Shown: positions 1 through 8,344 of the stretch, piece by piece
How the letters are laid out: each line of letters opens with the position of its first letter
Numbering within the stretch: the first letter of the stretch is position 1
From: Achromobacter dolens
GTDB taxonomy: Bacteria > Pseudomonadota > Gammaproteobacteria > Burkholderiales > Burkholderiaceae_B
Assembly: GCF_902859745.1 (NCBI RefSeq)
Contig: NZ_CADIJW010000016.1
Location: 1 to 64,000, forward strand
Direction: 5' to 3'
DNA: 64,000 bases
Notes under the pieces: generated by a model
What the model saw: only the letters and a program-made list of their open reading frames with translations
Database searches by the model: none
Told to the model about the DNA's origin: nothing
Made by a program: the position numbers and the translations under genes

Positions 1-1498
1 CGGGCGGGGTGACGGTGCCCGGCAGCGCGGCGGCCTGGGCCGCGCGCGTGGCGGTGGCCGGCAGGCCACGGGTCAGGTCGGCCTCGTCGGGCGTGGCGAA
101 ATCGAAGATCGACGTCAGGTCGCCGCAGACGGCGCGGCGCCACGGCGAGATGTTGGGTTCGGCGACCCCGAAGCGGCGCTCGACGAAGCGCAGCACCGAG
201 GTGTGGTCGAACACTTCCGAGTTGACCCAGCCGCCCTTGGTCCAGGGCGACAGCACGTACATCGGCACGCGCGGCCCCAGGCCGTAGACGCCGTGCAGGT
301 GGGCGGCCGTATCGTCCTTTTCGGCGCCGGTGACGATCTCGTGGTATTCGCCGGCGGTGTCCACGGTGGACGCGCCCGCCAGCCGGCCGTCAGGGCCGCG
401 CGAGGGAGGCGCCGGCGGCGGCATGTGGTCGAAAAAGCCGTCGTTCTCGTCGAACATCAGCAACAGGACGGTCTTGCTCCAGACCTCGGGATTGGCGGTC
501 AGCGCGTCCAGCACCCTTGCCGTGTAGTCCGCGCCCTGCGCAGGGCTGGAAGGGCTGGGATGCTCGGAGCCGGCTTTGGTGGCGCAGATCCACGACACCT
601 GCGGCAGCGTGCCATCCCGCACGTCCTGGCGCAGTTGGTCCAGGCTGCGCGTGGTCAACGCCTTGTCCTTGAGCGCGGCCAGCGAGCCCGGCACGCCGTG
701 GTAGGCGTCGCGGTAGGCCTTGAAGCCCGCGGTCGGATTGAGCGAGTAGTTGTCCGCCATGTCCTGGTAGATGCGCCAGCGGATGCCGGCGCGTTCCAGC
801 CGCTCGGGATAGGTGGTCCAGGTGTAGGCGCCGGCGGGGTCGCCGCCGCCCAGCTTGTTGTAGGTGTTGCCCAGCGCCGGGCCGTGGCCGCGGCCCAGGC
901 CGTCGTTGGTGCCGGTCCAGACGAACAGGCGGTTGGTGTTGGTGCCGCCGGTGAACGAACAGTGATAGGCGTCGCACACGGTGAAGGCGCGCGCCATGGC
1001 GTACTGGAACGGCATGTCCGCCTCGGTGTAGTACGCCATCGAATGGTTCTTTTTGGCGGCCGGCCACTGGCCCATGCGGCCGGCGTCCCAGGCGTCCTGG
1101 GCGTTGGACCAGGTGTGCGGGGTGCTGGCCACGCGCATGGCCTCGTAGTCCGCGCCGGTGTCGAGCCGGAATGGCAGTACGCTGCGCGGCGCGCCCTCGT
1201 CGGGGCGGCCGTTGTACTGCGCCCAGACCGTGCGGCGTTCGAAGTCGGGGCTGGCGGGCACCGGGATCGGAAAGCGGTCGCCGAAGCCGCGCACCCCGGC
1301 GAGGCCGCCGAAGTAGTGGTCGAACGACCGGTTCTCCTGCATGAAGATGACGATGTGTTCGACGTCTTCAATCGTGCCCTTGCGGCGGTTGGCGGGAATC
1401 GCCAATGCGCGGCGGATGGAGGCGGGCAGCAGCGCCAGGGCGCTGCCGGCGCCGGCGATCGCGGCGCCGCCGCGCAGGAACTCGCGTCGGGATTGCAT
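1..1498 (-). CDS. phosphocholine-type phospholipase C, Tat-exported (N-terminal part)
   Basis: Partial: the 3' end runs off the left edge, leaving about 499 N-terminal residues. A twin-arginine signal (SRREFLRGG followed by a hydrophobic stretch and an Ala-rich tail) indicates folded export by Tat. The phosphoesterase core carries ENRSFDHYFG near residues 53-62 and DENDGFFDHMPPP further on, both metal/active-site blocks of the bacterial phospholipase C / acid phosphatase family. Close overall match to the phosphocholine-specific branch, whose members are about 700 residues with C-terminal repeats that would lie outside the window. It would hydrolyse phosphatidylcholine or sphingomyelin to phosphocholine outside the cytoplasm. 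The start is the only ATG in front of the Tat motif. Head-group specificity is inferred. Confidence 0.88.
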   Translation of the reverse strand, partial: MQSRREFLRGGAAIAGAGSALALLPASIRRALAIPANRRKGTIEDVEHIVIFMQENRSFDHYFGGLAGVRGFGDRFPIPVPASPDFERRTVWAQYNGRPDEGAPRSVLPFRLDTGADYEAMRVASTPHTWSNAQDAWDAGRMGQWPAAKKNHSMAYYTEADMPFQYAMARAFTVCDAYHCSFTGGTNTNRLFVWTGTNDGLGRGHGPALGNTYNKLGGGDPAGAYTWTTYPERLERAGIRWRIYQDMADNYSLNPTAGFKAYRDAYHGVPGSLAALKDKALTTRSLDQLRQDVRDGTLPQVSWICATKAGSEHPSPSSPAQGADYTARVLDALTANPEVWSKTVLLLMFDENDGFFDHMPPPAPPSRGPDGRLAGASTVDTAGEYHEIVTGAEKDDTAAHLHGVYGLGPRVPMYVLSPWTKGGWVNSEVFDHTSVLRFVERRFGVAEPNISPWRRAVCGDLTSIFDFATPDEADLTRGLPATATRAAQAAALPGTVTPP

Positions 1499-1578
1499 GC
1501 TGGGTGTCCTTGCAGGGTATCCTTGTCACGCGGCGCCGCCCCGGTCGGGACGGCGCATTCCATGGCGCCGCGGGGCGC

Positions 1579-2424
1579 TTACTGCTTGCGGGTGCTTTCG
1601 GCGTAGTCCATGTACAGCTTGTGGGCGCGGCGCGCCAGCGGGCCGTATTCCAGCTTGCGGTCTTCGACGCGGTTAACGTGCACCACCTTGCCGTAGTTGC
1701 CGGACGAGAACACTTCGTCGGCGGCTTCGATGTCGGCGCGCGTCAGGCTGCGTTCCTGGACTTCCACGCCGTCGGCCTTGAGCAACGCCAGCACGCGGCG
1801 GCGCGTGATGCCGTTCAGGAAGGTGCCGTTGTCCACCGGGGTCGAGACCACGCCGTCCTTGGCGATCCACAGGTTGCTGGAGGCGAACTCGGCGACATTG
1901 CCGGCGCCGTCCAGCATGATGGCGTTGTCGAAGCCCTTGTCCATCGCCTCGCGGATGGCGCGCTGGCCGTTGGGGTACAGGCACGAGGCCTTGGCGTCGG
2001 TCGGCGCCATGTTGGGCCAGGAACGCGCGAAGCTGGAGAAGCAGGCGGCAAAGCCCTGGTCGCCCGGCATCGGCACCTTGAACACGTGCAGCACGAACTG
2101 GGTCTTGTCGGCGTCGGGCAGCAGGAAGCCGTCGGCGCAGAAGAACATCGGCTTGATGTAGAGCTCGCTGCCCTCGGGGAACTTGGCCACCGCCTGCAGG
2201 CACAGCGCCTGGATTTCCTGCCAGGTGATCTGCGGCTTCATCAGCATCTTTTCGGCCGAGCGCACCACGCGCTGGCAATGCAGGTCCAGGTCGGGCGTCA
2301 GGCCGCGGAACGCGCGCGCGCCATCGAAGACCATGCTGGCCATCCAGAAGGCGTGGTCGGCGGGGCCGAGCAGTTTGGGGTTTTCAGGGGTCCAGTGACC
2401 GTTGTGCCAGAACAGGGCATCCAT
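1579..2424 (-). CDS. class IV aminotransferase, branched-chain amino acid type
   Basis: 281 residues, full length for the fold-type IV PLP aminotransferases (IlvE / D-amino acid transaminase / 4-amino-4-deoxychorismate lyase). The PLP lysine is K145 in PTDAK. A downstream VAEFASSNLW block corresponds to the IlvE segment ISEGAGENLF, and NGITRRRVL matches the phosphate-binding loop. Likely role: transfer of the amino group between glutamate and branched-chain 2-oxo acids, although substrate cannot be fixed from sequence. It lies 74 bp after the betaine-type binding protein on the same strand. The open frame extends far upstream, but this ATG matches the usual family N-terminus (MDALFWHNG). Confidence 0.85.
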   Translation of the reverse strand: MDALFWHNGHWTPENPKLLGPADHAFWMASMVFDGARAFRGLTPDLDLHCQRVVRSAEKMLMKPQITWQEIQALCLQAVAKFPEGSELYIKPMFFCADGFLLPDADKTQFVLHVFKVPMPGDQGFAACFSSFARSWPNMAPTDAKASCLYPNGQRAIREAMDKGFDNAIMLDGAGNVAEFASSNLWIAKDGVVSTPVDNGTFLNGITRRRVLALLKADGVEVQERSLTRADIEAADEVFSSGNYGKVVHVNRVEDRKLEYGPLARRAHKLYMDYAESTRKQ

Positions 2425-2498
2425 GGTGGTTTCCTTCGCGGGTATCGGGTGGCGCGACAATGGCGCCGAAACGTCAGGATACATGAGGCGCGGACCGC

Positions 2499-3509
2499 TT
2501 ACTCCTTGTCCAGCGCCGCCTGCACCCGTTCGGCCGCATCGGCCGGCATCCATTGCCGCCAGACCGGTCCGTACTGCTTGAGGAAGTAGCGCGCGGCCTC
2601 CTCGGGTTCCTTGCCTTCGTTCTCGAGCCAACCGAGCGTGGCGTCGATGGCGTCGCTGGGAATGGTGAGCTTGGCCAGGAACGCGGCAAGCTGCGGCGCC
2701 TCCTTGGCAAATGCGCTGTTCACGCCCGTCACCACGGGGTTGGGCTTGAACTCGGTGGCCACCGGCTTGGCGCATTTGGGATCGGTCAGGCAGGTATACG
2801 CGGTCTGGTCGAAGGCCGGCAGTTCCAGCTTGACCAGGTCTAGCGCGCCGACCAGCGCGGTGGGCGTCCAGTAGTAGAAGACGATGTCGCGCTTGCGCTT
2901 GTAGGCCGACAGGATGGCGGCCTTCTGCGCCGCGCCGGAACCGGGCGCGAACAGGCTGTAGTCGCGGTCCAGGCCGAGCGCGCGCAACAGGTTGTCGTTC
3001 AGCGTGCCACAGGCCCAGCCGGCGGGGCAGCCGTAGATGCGGCCGCGGCCCGGGTCTTCCGGGTCGGCGAAGACCTGCTTGAAGCGCGCCAGGTCCGCCG
3101 CCGATTTCAAGTCGGGATGGCGCTGCACGGTGTAGCGGGGCACGTACCAGCCTTCGCCGGCGTCGTAGACATGCCCCAGGCCCTGCACGCGGCCGCCGGC
3201 CAGCGCCTTCTTCCAGGCCACCTCGATCTGCCCCGGCCACACCTCCGGCGTGACGTCGACGTCGCCGCGCTGCAGGGCGGCCAGCATGGGCAGCGTCTCG
3301 CCGATCTCGACGCTGGTCTTGCAGCCGTAGCCGTGTTCCATCACGTAGCGCTCGATGCCGGCCAGCACCAGGTTGGATTCCCAGTTCAGGCCGCTGAAAC
3401 GGACCGGGCGGTCGACCTCGCAGACCGGCTTGGCGGCGTGGACCGCGGCGGGCGCCTGCAGGGCGGCGGACAGCGCCAGGGCGCCGGCGAGCAAAGGCTT
3501 CATGCGCAT
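2499..3509 (-). CDS. glycine betaine/choline-type ABC substrate-binding protein
   Basis: 336 residues. An N-terminal signal peptide (MRMKPLLAG, hydrophobic run, cleavage near VHA-AKP) precedes an OpuAC/ProX-like periplasmic domain. Tryptophan-rich patches (GLNWESN, PEVWPGQIEVAW, FYYWTPTALVG) fit an aromatic cage for a quaternary ammonium ligand. An AAGGTG ribosome site 8 nt upstream supports the ATG at 3509 over an in-frame ATG at 3560. No permease or ATPase gene accompanies it, so it must use a transporter encoded elsewhere. Its neighbour two genes downstream is a phospholipase C that would release phosphocholine, which suggests choline/betaine scavenging (inference). Confidence 0.85.
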   Translation of the reverse strand: MRMKPLLAGALALSAALQAPAAVHAAKPVCEVDRPVRFSGLNWESNLVLAGIERYVMEHGYGCKTSVEIGETLPMLAALQRGDVDVTPEVWPGQIEVAWKKALAGGRVQGLGHVYDAGEGWYVPRYTVQRHPDLKSAADLARFKQVFADPEDPGRGRIYGCPAGWACGTLNDNLLRALGLDRDYSLFAPGSGAAQKAAILSAYKRKRDIVFYYWTPTALVGALDLVKLELPAFDQTAYTCLTDPKCAKPVATEFKPNPVVTGVNSAFAKEAPQLAAFLAKLTIPSDAIDATLGWLENEGKEPEEAARYFLKQYGPVWRQWMPADAAERVQAALDKE

Positions 3510-3561
3510 GATGGAGCACCTTTCTGATTGCGTGCCGGTCATTGTAAAGGTCCCATGCAAT

Positions 3562-3584
3562 CGGGGCCGCGTTCAGCGGCCCCG
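3562..3584 (-). terminator. hairpin after livM
   Basis: A perfect 9-bp stem (CGGGGCCGC / GCGGCCCCG) with a GTTCA loop lies about 40 bp beyond the livM stop and before the start of the betaine-type binding protein. There is no strong U-tract on the minus strand, so it may slow or end transcription or protect the liv mRNA 3' end rather than act as a classical terminator. Confidence 0.5.
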
Positions 3585-3621
3585 AGGGTCAGGCAGGCGA
3601 TGCGGCCGGCGGCCGCGCGGA

Positions 3622-4605
3622 TCAGGCGCGCGCGGCGCGCCGCTTCTCGATCAGCGCGCCGATCTCGCCGACGATGCCGCGACGGAAGGCCAGCACGCAG
3701 ATCACGAAGATCAGGCCGATCACGATGGTGACCGACTCGCCCAGGCGCAGGAACCAGTCGACGCCGGTCAGGCTGGCCATCATCTGGCCGAAGTCGCCCA
3801 CCTTGTTCTCCAGCAGCACCACGATGAAGGCGCCGAGAATCGGTCCGGTCAGCGTGCCGAGCCCGCCGATCAGCGTCATCAGGATCACCAGGCCCGACAT
3901 CTGCCAGGTCGCGTCGGACAGCGTGGCCGACACGAACACCAGCGTCTTGGTGGCGCCGGCCAGGCCGGCGATGGCGGCCGACAGCACGAAGGCCAGCAGC
4001 TTGAAGCGATCGACGTCGTAGCCCAGCGAGACCGCGCGCGGCTCGTTCTCGCGCAGCGCCTGCAGCACCTGGCCGAACGGCGAATGCACCGTGCGCCAGA
4101 TGATGAAGTAGCCGATGATGAACACGCCCATCACCAGGTAGTACAGGTTCAGGTCTTTCGACAGGTCGATGATGCCCAGCAGCGTGCCGCGCGGCACGCT
4201 CTGCAGGCCGTCTTCGCCGCCGGTGAACTTGGCCTGCAGGAAGAAGAAGAACACCATCTGCGCCAGCGCCAGCGTGATCATGGCGAAGTAGATGCCGCTG
4301 CGGCGGATCGCCAGCGCGCCCATCGCCAGGCCCAGCAGCGCGGCCACCGCGACGCCGAACAGCAGCCCGATCTCGGTCGGCACGCCCCACACCTTGAGCG
4401 CGTGGCCGGTGGCGTAGGCGGCGCTGCCCAGGAAGGCGGCGTGGCCGAACGACAGCAGGCCGGTGAAGCCCAGCAGCAGGTTGAAGGCGCAGGCGAACAG
4501 GGCGTAGCACATGATCTTCATGGCGAAGATCGGATACACCCCGACGAAGGGAAGAATGGCCACCACGACGGCCAGGACCGCATAGCCCAGGAATTGACGA
4601 TTCAT
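3622..4605 (-). CDS. livM: branched-chain amino acid ABC permease LivM
   Basis: 327 residues, almost entirely hydrophobic helices, with the LivM-type blocks NLLLGFTGLLSFGHAAF near the N-terminus and LIGGLGTLTGPILGA toward the C-terminus (the EAA-like loop that contacts the ATPases). Inner-membrane half of the importer, pairing with LivH. Its ATG overlaps the livH stop by 4 bp (ATGA at 4602-4605), which implies translational coupling and fixes the start against longer in-frame alternatives. Ligand could be leucine/isoleucine/valine or another amide or aromatic compound, since this transporter family is broad. Confidence 0.93.
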   Translation of the reverse strand: MNRQFLGYAVLAVVVAILPFVGVYPIFAMKIMCYALFACAFNLLLGFTGLLSFGHAAFLGSAAYATGHALKVWGVPTEIGLLFGVAVAALLGLAMGALAIRRSGIYFAMITLALAQMVFFFFLQAKFTGGEDGLQSVPRGTLLGIIDLSKDLNLYYLVMGVFIIGYFIIWRTVHSPFGQVLQALRENEPRAVSLGYDVDRFKLLAFVLSAAIAGLAGATKTLVFVSATLSDATWQMSGLVILMTLIGGLGTLTGPILGAFIVVLLENKVGDFGQMMASLTGVDWFLRLGESVTIVIGLIFVICVLAFRRGIVGEIGALIEKRRAARA

Positions 4606-5489
4606 TTCTCTTTTCCGAACAGCCCGGCCGGGCGGAGCAACAGGACAATGGCCATGATGATGAAGACGACCGTGCTGGACGCTTCGGGCCAGAACACCTT
4701 GGTCAGGCCCTCGATCACGCCCAGGCCCAGGCCGGTGACGATGGCGCCCATGATGGACCCCATGCCGCCGATCACGACCACCGCGAACACCACGATGATG
4801 AGGTTGGACCCCATCAGCGGCGAGATCTGCAGCACCGGCGCCGCCAGCACGCCGGCAAAGCCCGCCAGCGCCACGCCGAAGCCGTAGGTCAGCGTGATCA
4901 TGCGCGGCACGTTGACGCCGAAGGCTTCCACCAGTCGCGGGTTCTCGGTGCCGGCGCGCAGCAGGGCGCCGAGGCGGGTGCGCTCGATCACGAACCAGGT
5001 CGCCAGGCACACCACCACCGATGCCGCCACCACCCAGCCGCGGTAGTTCGGCAGCACCATGAAGCCCAGGTTGGTGGCGCCGCGCAGGGCGTCGGGCGTC
5101 GGATAGGGCTGGCCCGACACCCCGTAGAAGCTGCGGAACAGGCCCTCGATGAGCAGCGTCAAGCCGAAGGTCAGCAGCAGGCCGTACAGGTGGTCAAGCT
5201 TGTAGAGGTGCCTGAGCAACAGCTTTTCGATGATGATGCCGAACAACCCGACCACCAGCGGCGCCAGGATCAGCATGACCCAGTAATTCAACCCCAGGTA
5301 CGACAGCCCCATCCAGGCCAGGAAGGCGCCCAGCATGTAAAGCGCGCCGTGCGCGAAGTTGATGACGTTCAGCAGTCCGAAGATAACCGCCAGGCCGAGC
5401 GACAGCATGGCGTAGAACGAACCGTTGACCAGTCCCAGCAGCAACTGGCCGAACAAGGCCTGTATGGGGATGCCGAAAATATCAGTCAT
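4602..5489 (-). CDS. livH: branched-chain amino acid ABC permease LivH
   Basis: 295 residues with about eight predicted membrane spans. Family blocks include NGSFYAMLSLGLAVIFG and NFAHGALYMLGAF near the N-terminus and VIGGMGSIMGAIVTG near residue 245. Forms the heteromeric inner-membrane channel with LivM and is driven by LivG/LivF. It lies 98 bp after livK. That gap contains a long perfect hairpin (5534-5566), and the stop overlaps the livM start. Confidence 0.93.
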   Translation of the reverse strand: MTDIFGIPIQALFGQLLLGLVNGSFYAMLSLGLAVIFGLLNVINFAHGALYMLGAFLAWMGLSYLGLNYWVMLILAPLVVGLFGIIIEKLLLRHLYKLDHLYGLLLTFGLTLLIEGLFRSFYGVSGQPYPTPDALRGATNLGFMVLPNYRGWVVAASVVVCLATWFVIERTRLGALLRAGTENPRLVEAFGVNVPRMITLTYGFGVALAGFAGVLAAPVLQISPLMGSNLIIVVFAVVVIGGMGSIMGAIVTGLGLGVIEGLTKVFWPEASSTVVFIIMAIVLLLRPAGLFGKEK

Positions 5490-5533
5490 CTTGTGAAAAT
5501 CCTGCGCGTACGAAGGGAAGCGGGCAAATTCAG

Positions 5534-5566
5534 GATGCGACCCGGCCGCGCGGGCCGGGTCGCATC
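5534..5566 (-). promoter_or_regulatory. 14-bp perfect hairpin between livK and livH
   Basis: Arms 5534-5547 and 5553-5566 (GATGCGACCCGGCC and its exact complement) with a 5-nt loop. It follows the livK stop and precedes livH within the operon. No U-run follows on the minus strand, so it looks like an RNA-stabilising or partial-attenuation element that could keep binding-protein transcript above permease transcript, as in other ABC operons (inference). Confidence 0.6.
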
Positions 5567-5587
5567 AAGGGATCGCATCGACGGGAA

Positions 5588-6802
5588 TTACTTCTTGACC
5601 AGCTTGCAGGTCGACTCGGACAGCTTGGTGTAGACCTCGTCGCCGGGCAGCGTGGCCACGACCTTGTAGTAGTCCCACGGGCCCTTGGATTCGGCCGGCG
5701 TCTTCACCTGCATCAGGTACATGTCGTGGATCATGCGGCCGTCTTCGCGCACGTAGCCGCCCTGGGTGAAGAAGTCATTGATCTTGTTCGACTTCATCCA
5801 CTTCATGAGCGTGTCGGCATCGTCGGTGCCGGTGGCCTTCACGCCGTTCAGGTAGAACGTGACCGACGAATAGTCGCCAGCCTGCAGCATCGACGGCTTG
5901 CGGCCCACCTTGGCTTCGAATTTCTTGGACCAGGCGCGCGAGGCGTCGGATTGATCCCAGTACCAGCCGTCGGTCAGGTACATGCCCTTGGTGGCTTCCA
6001 GGCCGAGCGAGTGGACGTCGTTGATGAACACCAGCAGGCCGGCCATTTTCATGGTCTTGGTGACGCCGAATTCATTGGCGGCCTTGATGGTGTTGATGGT
6101 GTCGCCACCGGCGTTGGCCATGCCCAGGATCTGCGCCTTGGAAGACTGCGCCTGCAGCAGGAACGACGAGAAGTCGGAGGCGCCCAGCGGAGCGCGCACC
6201 TGGCCCTTGATCTCGCCGCCGGCGGCCTTGACCACGGCCATGGTGTCGCGTTCGAGGGCGTGGCCGAAGGCGTAGTCGGCGGTCAGGAAGAACCAGCTCT
6301 TGCCGCCATCCTTCACCACCGCCGAACCGGTGCCGCGCGCCAGCGCCACGGTGTCGTAGGCGTAGTGCACGGTGTACGGCGAGCACTGGGCGTTGGTCAG
6401 GTCGGAAGCGCCCGCGCCAATGGCGATGAAGGGCTTCTTCTTTTCAGCCGCCACGGCCGCCATGGCCAGGCTGGTGGCCGAGTTGGTGCCGGCGATGATG
6501 ACGTCGACCTTCTGCTGGTCGAACCATTCGCGCGCGCGGGCCGACGCCACGTCGGCCTTGTTCTGGTGATCGGCCGACAGCACTTCGATCTTCTTGCCGT
6601 TGACGTTGCCGCCGAAGTCCTCGATCGCCATGCGGACCGCTTCCAGGCCCGCCTTGCCGTCGATGTCGGAATACACGCCGGACATGTCGGTGATGAAGCC
6701 GATGCGGATGACATCGTCGGAGATGCCTTGTGCCTGGGCGGTCGCCCCGGCGAATCCCAGGCCCGCCATGGCCAGTGCAGCAGTGATGGTGTGCAGCTTC
6801 AT
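5588..6802 (-). CDS. livK: branched-chain amino acid-type ABC substrate-binding protein LivK
   Basis: 404 residues. Signal peptide MKLHTITAALAMAGLGFAGA, cleavage near AQA-QG, then a type I periplasmic-binding (Peripla_BP_6) domain beginning IRIGFITDMSG. An AGGAG ribosome site precedes the ATG. It is encoded between livF and livH, so it is the dedicated receptor of this importer. It is clearly paralogous to the binding protein at 62664-63881: shared blocks include NKADV near residue 85, KSW-F-DYAFGH near residue 180, LLQAQSSKAQ and the C-terminal KG-WDY-K-VAT. The ligand is not determined by sequence. Confidence 0.92.
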   Translation of the reverse strand: MKLHTITAALAMAGLGFAGATAQAQGISDDVIRIGFITDMSGVYSDIDGKAGLEAVRMAIEDFGGNVNGKKIEVLSADHQNKADVASARAREWFDQQKVDVIIAGTNSATSLAMAAVAAEKKKPFIAIGAGASDLTNAQCSPYTVHYAYDTVALARGTGSAVVKDGGKSWFFLTADYAFGHALERDTMAVVKAAGGEIKGQVRAPLGASDFSSFLLQAQSSKAQILGMANAGGDTINTIKAANEFGVTKTMKMAGLLVFINDVHSLGLEATKGMYLTDGWYWDQSDASRAWSKKFEAKVGRKPSMLQAGDYSSVTFYLNGVKATGTDDADTLMKWMKSNKINDFFTQGGYVREDGRMIHDMYLMQVKTPAESKGPWDYYKVVATLPGDEVYTKLSESTCKLVKK

Positions 6803-6863
6803 GGGATGACTCCTCTTCCCTTTGGTATATGGGATGCCGGGAACCCGGCGGATGACAGGTTAT

Positions 6864-7574
6864 TCAGACGCCCAACAATTCGTTGAGCGTGTCCTGTTTT
6901 TCTGAAAGTTCGGACGCTTCGAAATGCTCGACGATCTGGCCATGCTCCATGACGTAGAAGCGATCGGCCAGCGGCGCGGCGAAGCGGAAATTCTGTTCCA
7001 CCATGACGATGGTGTAACCGCGCTGCTTGAGGGCGGTGATCATGCGGGCCAGCGCCTGCACGATGACGGGCGCCAGGCCTTCGGAGATCTCGTCCAGCAG
7101 CAGCAGGTTGGCGCCGGTGCGCAGGATGCGCGCCACCGCCAGCATCTGTTGTTCACCGCCCGACAGTCGCGTGCCGGGCGAATGCCGGCGTTCCTGCAGG
7201 TTGGGGAACATGTCGTAGATCTCGGCCAGCGACATGCCGCCGCCGAGCGAGCCCACCACGGGGGGCAGCAGCAGGTTCTCTTCGCACGACAGGCTGGCGA
7301 AGATGCCGCGTTCCTCGGGGCAGTAGCCCACGCCCAGGTGGGCGATCTTGTAGGTCGGCAGGTCGATGGCTTCGGTGCCATGGATGCGCACCGAGCCCTT
7401 GCGCGAGCCGGTCAGGCCGAGGATGGCGCGCAGCGTGGTGGTGCGGCCGGCGCCGTTGCGGCCCAGCAGCGTGACGACCTCGCCTTGCCCAACGCGCATA
7501 TCCACGCCATGCAGGATATGCGATTCCCCGTACCAGGCCTGCAGGCCCGAGATTTCCAGTGCCGGGGTGCTCAT
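6864..7574 (-). CDS. livF: branched-chain amino acid ABC ATP-binding protein LivF
   Basis: 236 residues. ABC ATPase with signature LSGGEQQML, Walker B LLLLDEISEGLAP and an EQNF switch region typical of LivF. The Walker A loop reads GRNGAGRT, with Arg44 (codon 7443-7445) where the catalytic lysine normally sits. I believe this variant recurs in LivF proteins of related bacteria, but it is unusual for ABC ATPases at large. The ATG overlaps the livG stop by 4 bp (ATGA). It would pair with LivG, which keeps the lysine. Confidence 0.92.
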   Translation of the reverse strand: MSTPALEISGLQAWYGESHILHGVDMRVGQGEVVTLLGRNGAGRTTTLRAILGLTGSRKGSVRIHGTEAIDLPTYKIAHLGVGYCPEERGIFASLSCEENLLLPPVVGSLGGGMSLAEIYDMFPNLQERRHSPGTRLSGGEQQMLAVARILRTGANLLLLDEISEGLAPVIVQALARMITALKQRGYTIVMVEQNFRFAAPLADRFYVMEHGQIVEHFEASELSEKQDTLNELLGV

Positions 7575-8344
7575 GCGTGCGCTCCTTGGAGTTCGCCGTC
7601 GGTGGTGCCCATGTAGGCCTGCATCACGGCGGGATGGCGGGACACTTCGGCGTAGGTGCCCTCGGCCAGCACGGCGCCGCGCGCGAGCACGGTGATGGTG
7701 TTGGCAATCGAGGACACGACGTTCATGTTGTGCTCCACCATCAGGATGGTGCGGCCGGCGCTGACGCGCTTGATCAGTTGCGTGACGCGGTCCACGTCCT
7801 CGTGGCCCATGCCTTGCGTGGGCTCGTCCAGCAGCATCAGCTCGGGTTCCATCGCCAGCGTGGTGGCGATCTCCAGCGCGCGCTTGCGGCCATATGGCAG
7901 GTTCACGGTGGTCTCGTTGGCGAAGGCGCCCAGGTCGACCTGTTCGAGCAGGGCGCGCGCCGGTTCGTCCAGGGCGGCCAGGCGTTTGGTGCTCTGCCAG
8001 AAGTGGAACGACAGCCCGGTCTTGCGCTGCAGGCCGATGCGCACGTTCTCCAGCACGGTCAGGTGCGGAAACACCGCCGAAATCTGGAACGAGCGGATCA
8101 CGCCGCGCCGCGCGATCTGCGCCGGACGCTCACCAGTGATGTCGATGCCGTTGAACTTGATGGTTCCCGAAGTGGGAGAGAGAAACTTGGTCAGCAGGTT
8201 GAAGCATGTCGTCTTGCCCGCGCCGTTCGGCCCGATCAAGGCATGAATCTCGCCTCGCTTGATACGCAAATCGACCCCATTGACCGCGACGAAACCGCGG
8301 AATTCCTTGGTGAGGCCTTTTGTCTCCAGGATCGTGTCGTCCAT
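7571..8344 (-). CDS. livG: branched-chain amino acid ABC ATP-binding protein LivG
   Basis: 257 residues. Intact Walker A GPNGAGKTT near residue 40, Walker B LMLLDEPTQGM and switch histidine in MVEHNM. The signature region reads LPYGRKRALEIA, the divergent form usual in LivG rather than LSGGQ. First gene of the livG-F-K-H-M operon, so transcription should start in the 364-bp gap upstream. Cytoplasmic motor subunit acting with LivF. Confidence 0.93.
   Translation of the reverse strand: MDDTILETKGLTKEFRGFVAVNGVDLRIKRGEIHALIGPNGAGKTTCFNLLTKFLSPTSGTIKFNGIDITGERPAQIARRGVIRSFQISAVFPHLTVLENVRIGLQRKTGLSFHFWQSTKRLAALDEPARALLEQVDLGAFANETTVNLPYGRKRALEIATTLAMEPELMLLDEPTQGMGHEDVDRVTQLIKRVSAGRTILMVEHNMNVVSSIANTITVLARGAVLAEGTYAEVSRHPAVMQAYMGTTDGELQGAHA

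Noticed and set aside
203-1606. Long plus-strand open frame over the phospholipase C gene
   Set aside because: GC-rich codon bias leaves the antisense strand open. The minus strand has a Tat signal and catalytic motifs; the plus frame has none.
1579-3519. Apparent 646-codon minus-strand gene joining two proteins
   Set aside because: The frame is open across the gap by chance. It contains an out-of-frame reading of the betaine-type receptor followed by the true aminotransferase, which has its own conserved start at 2424.
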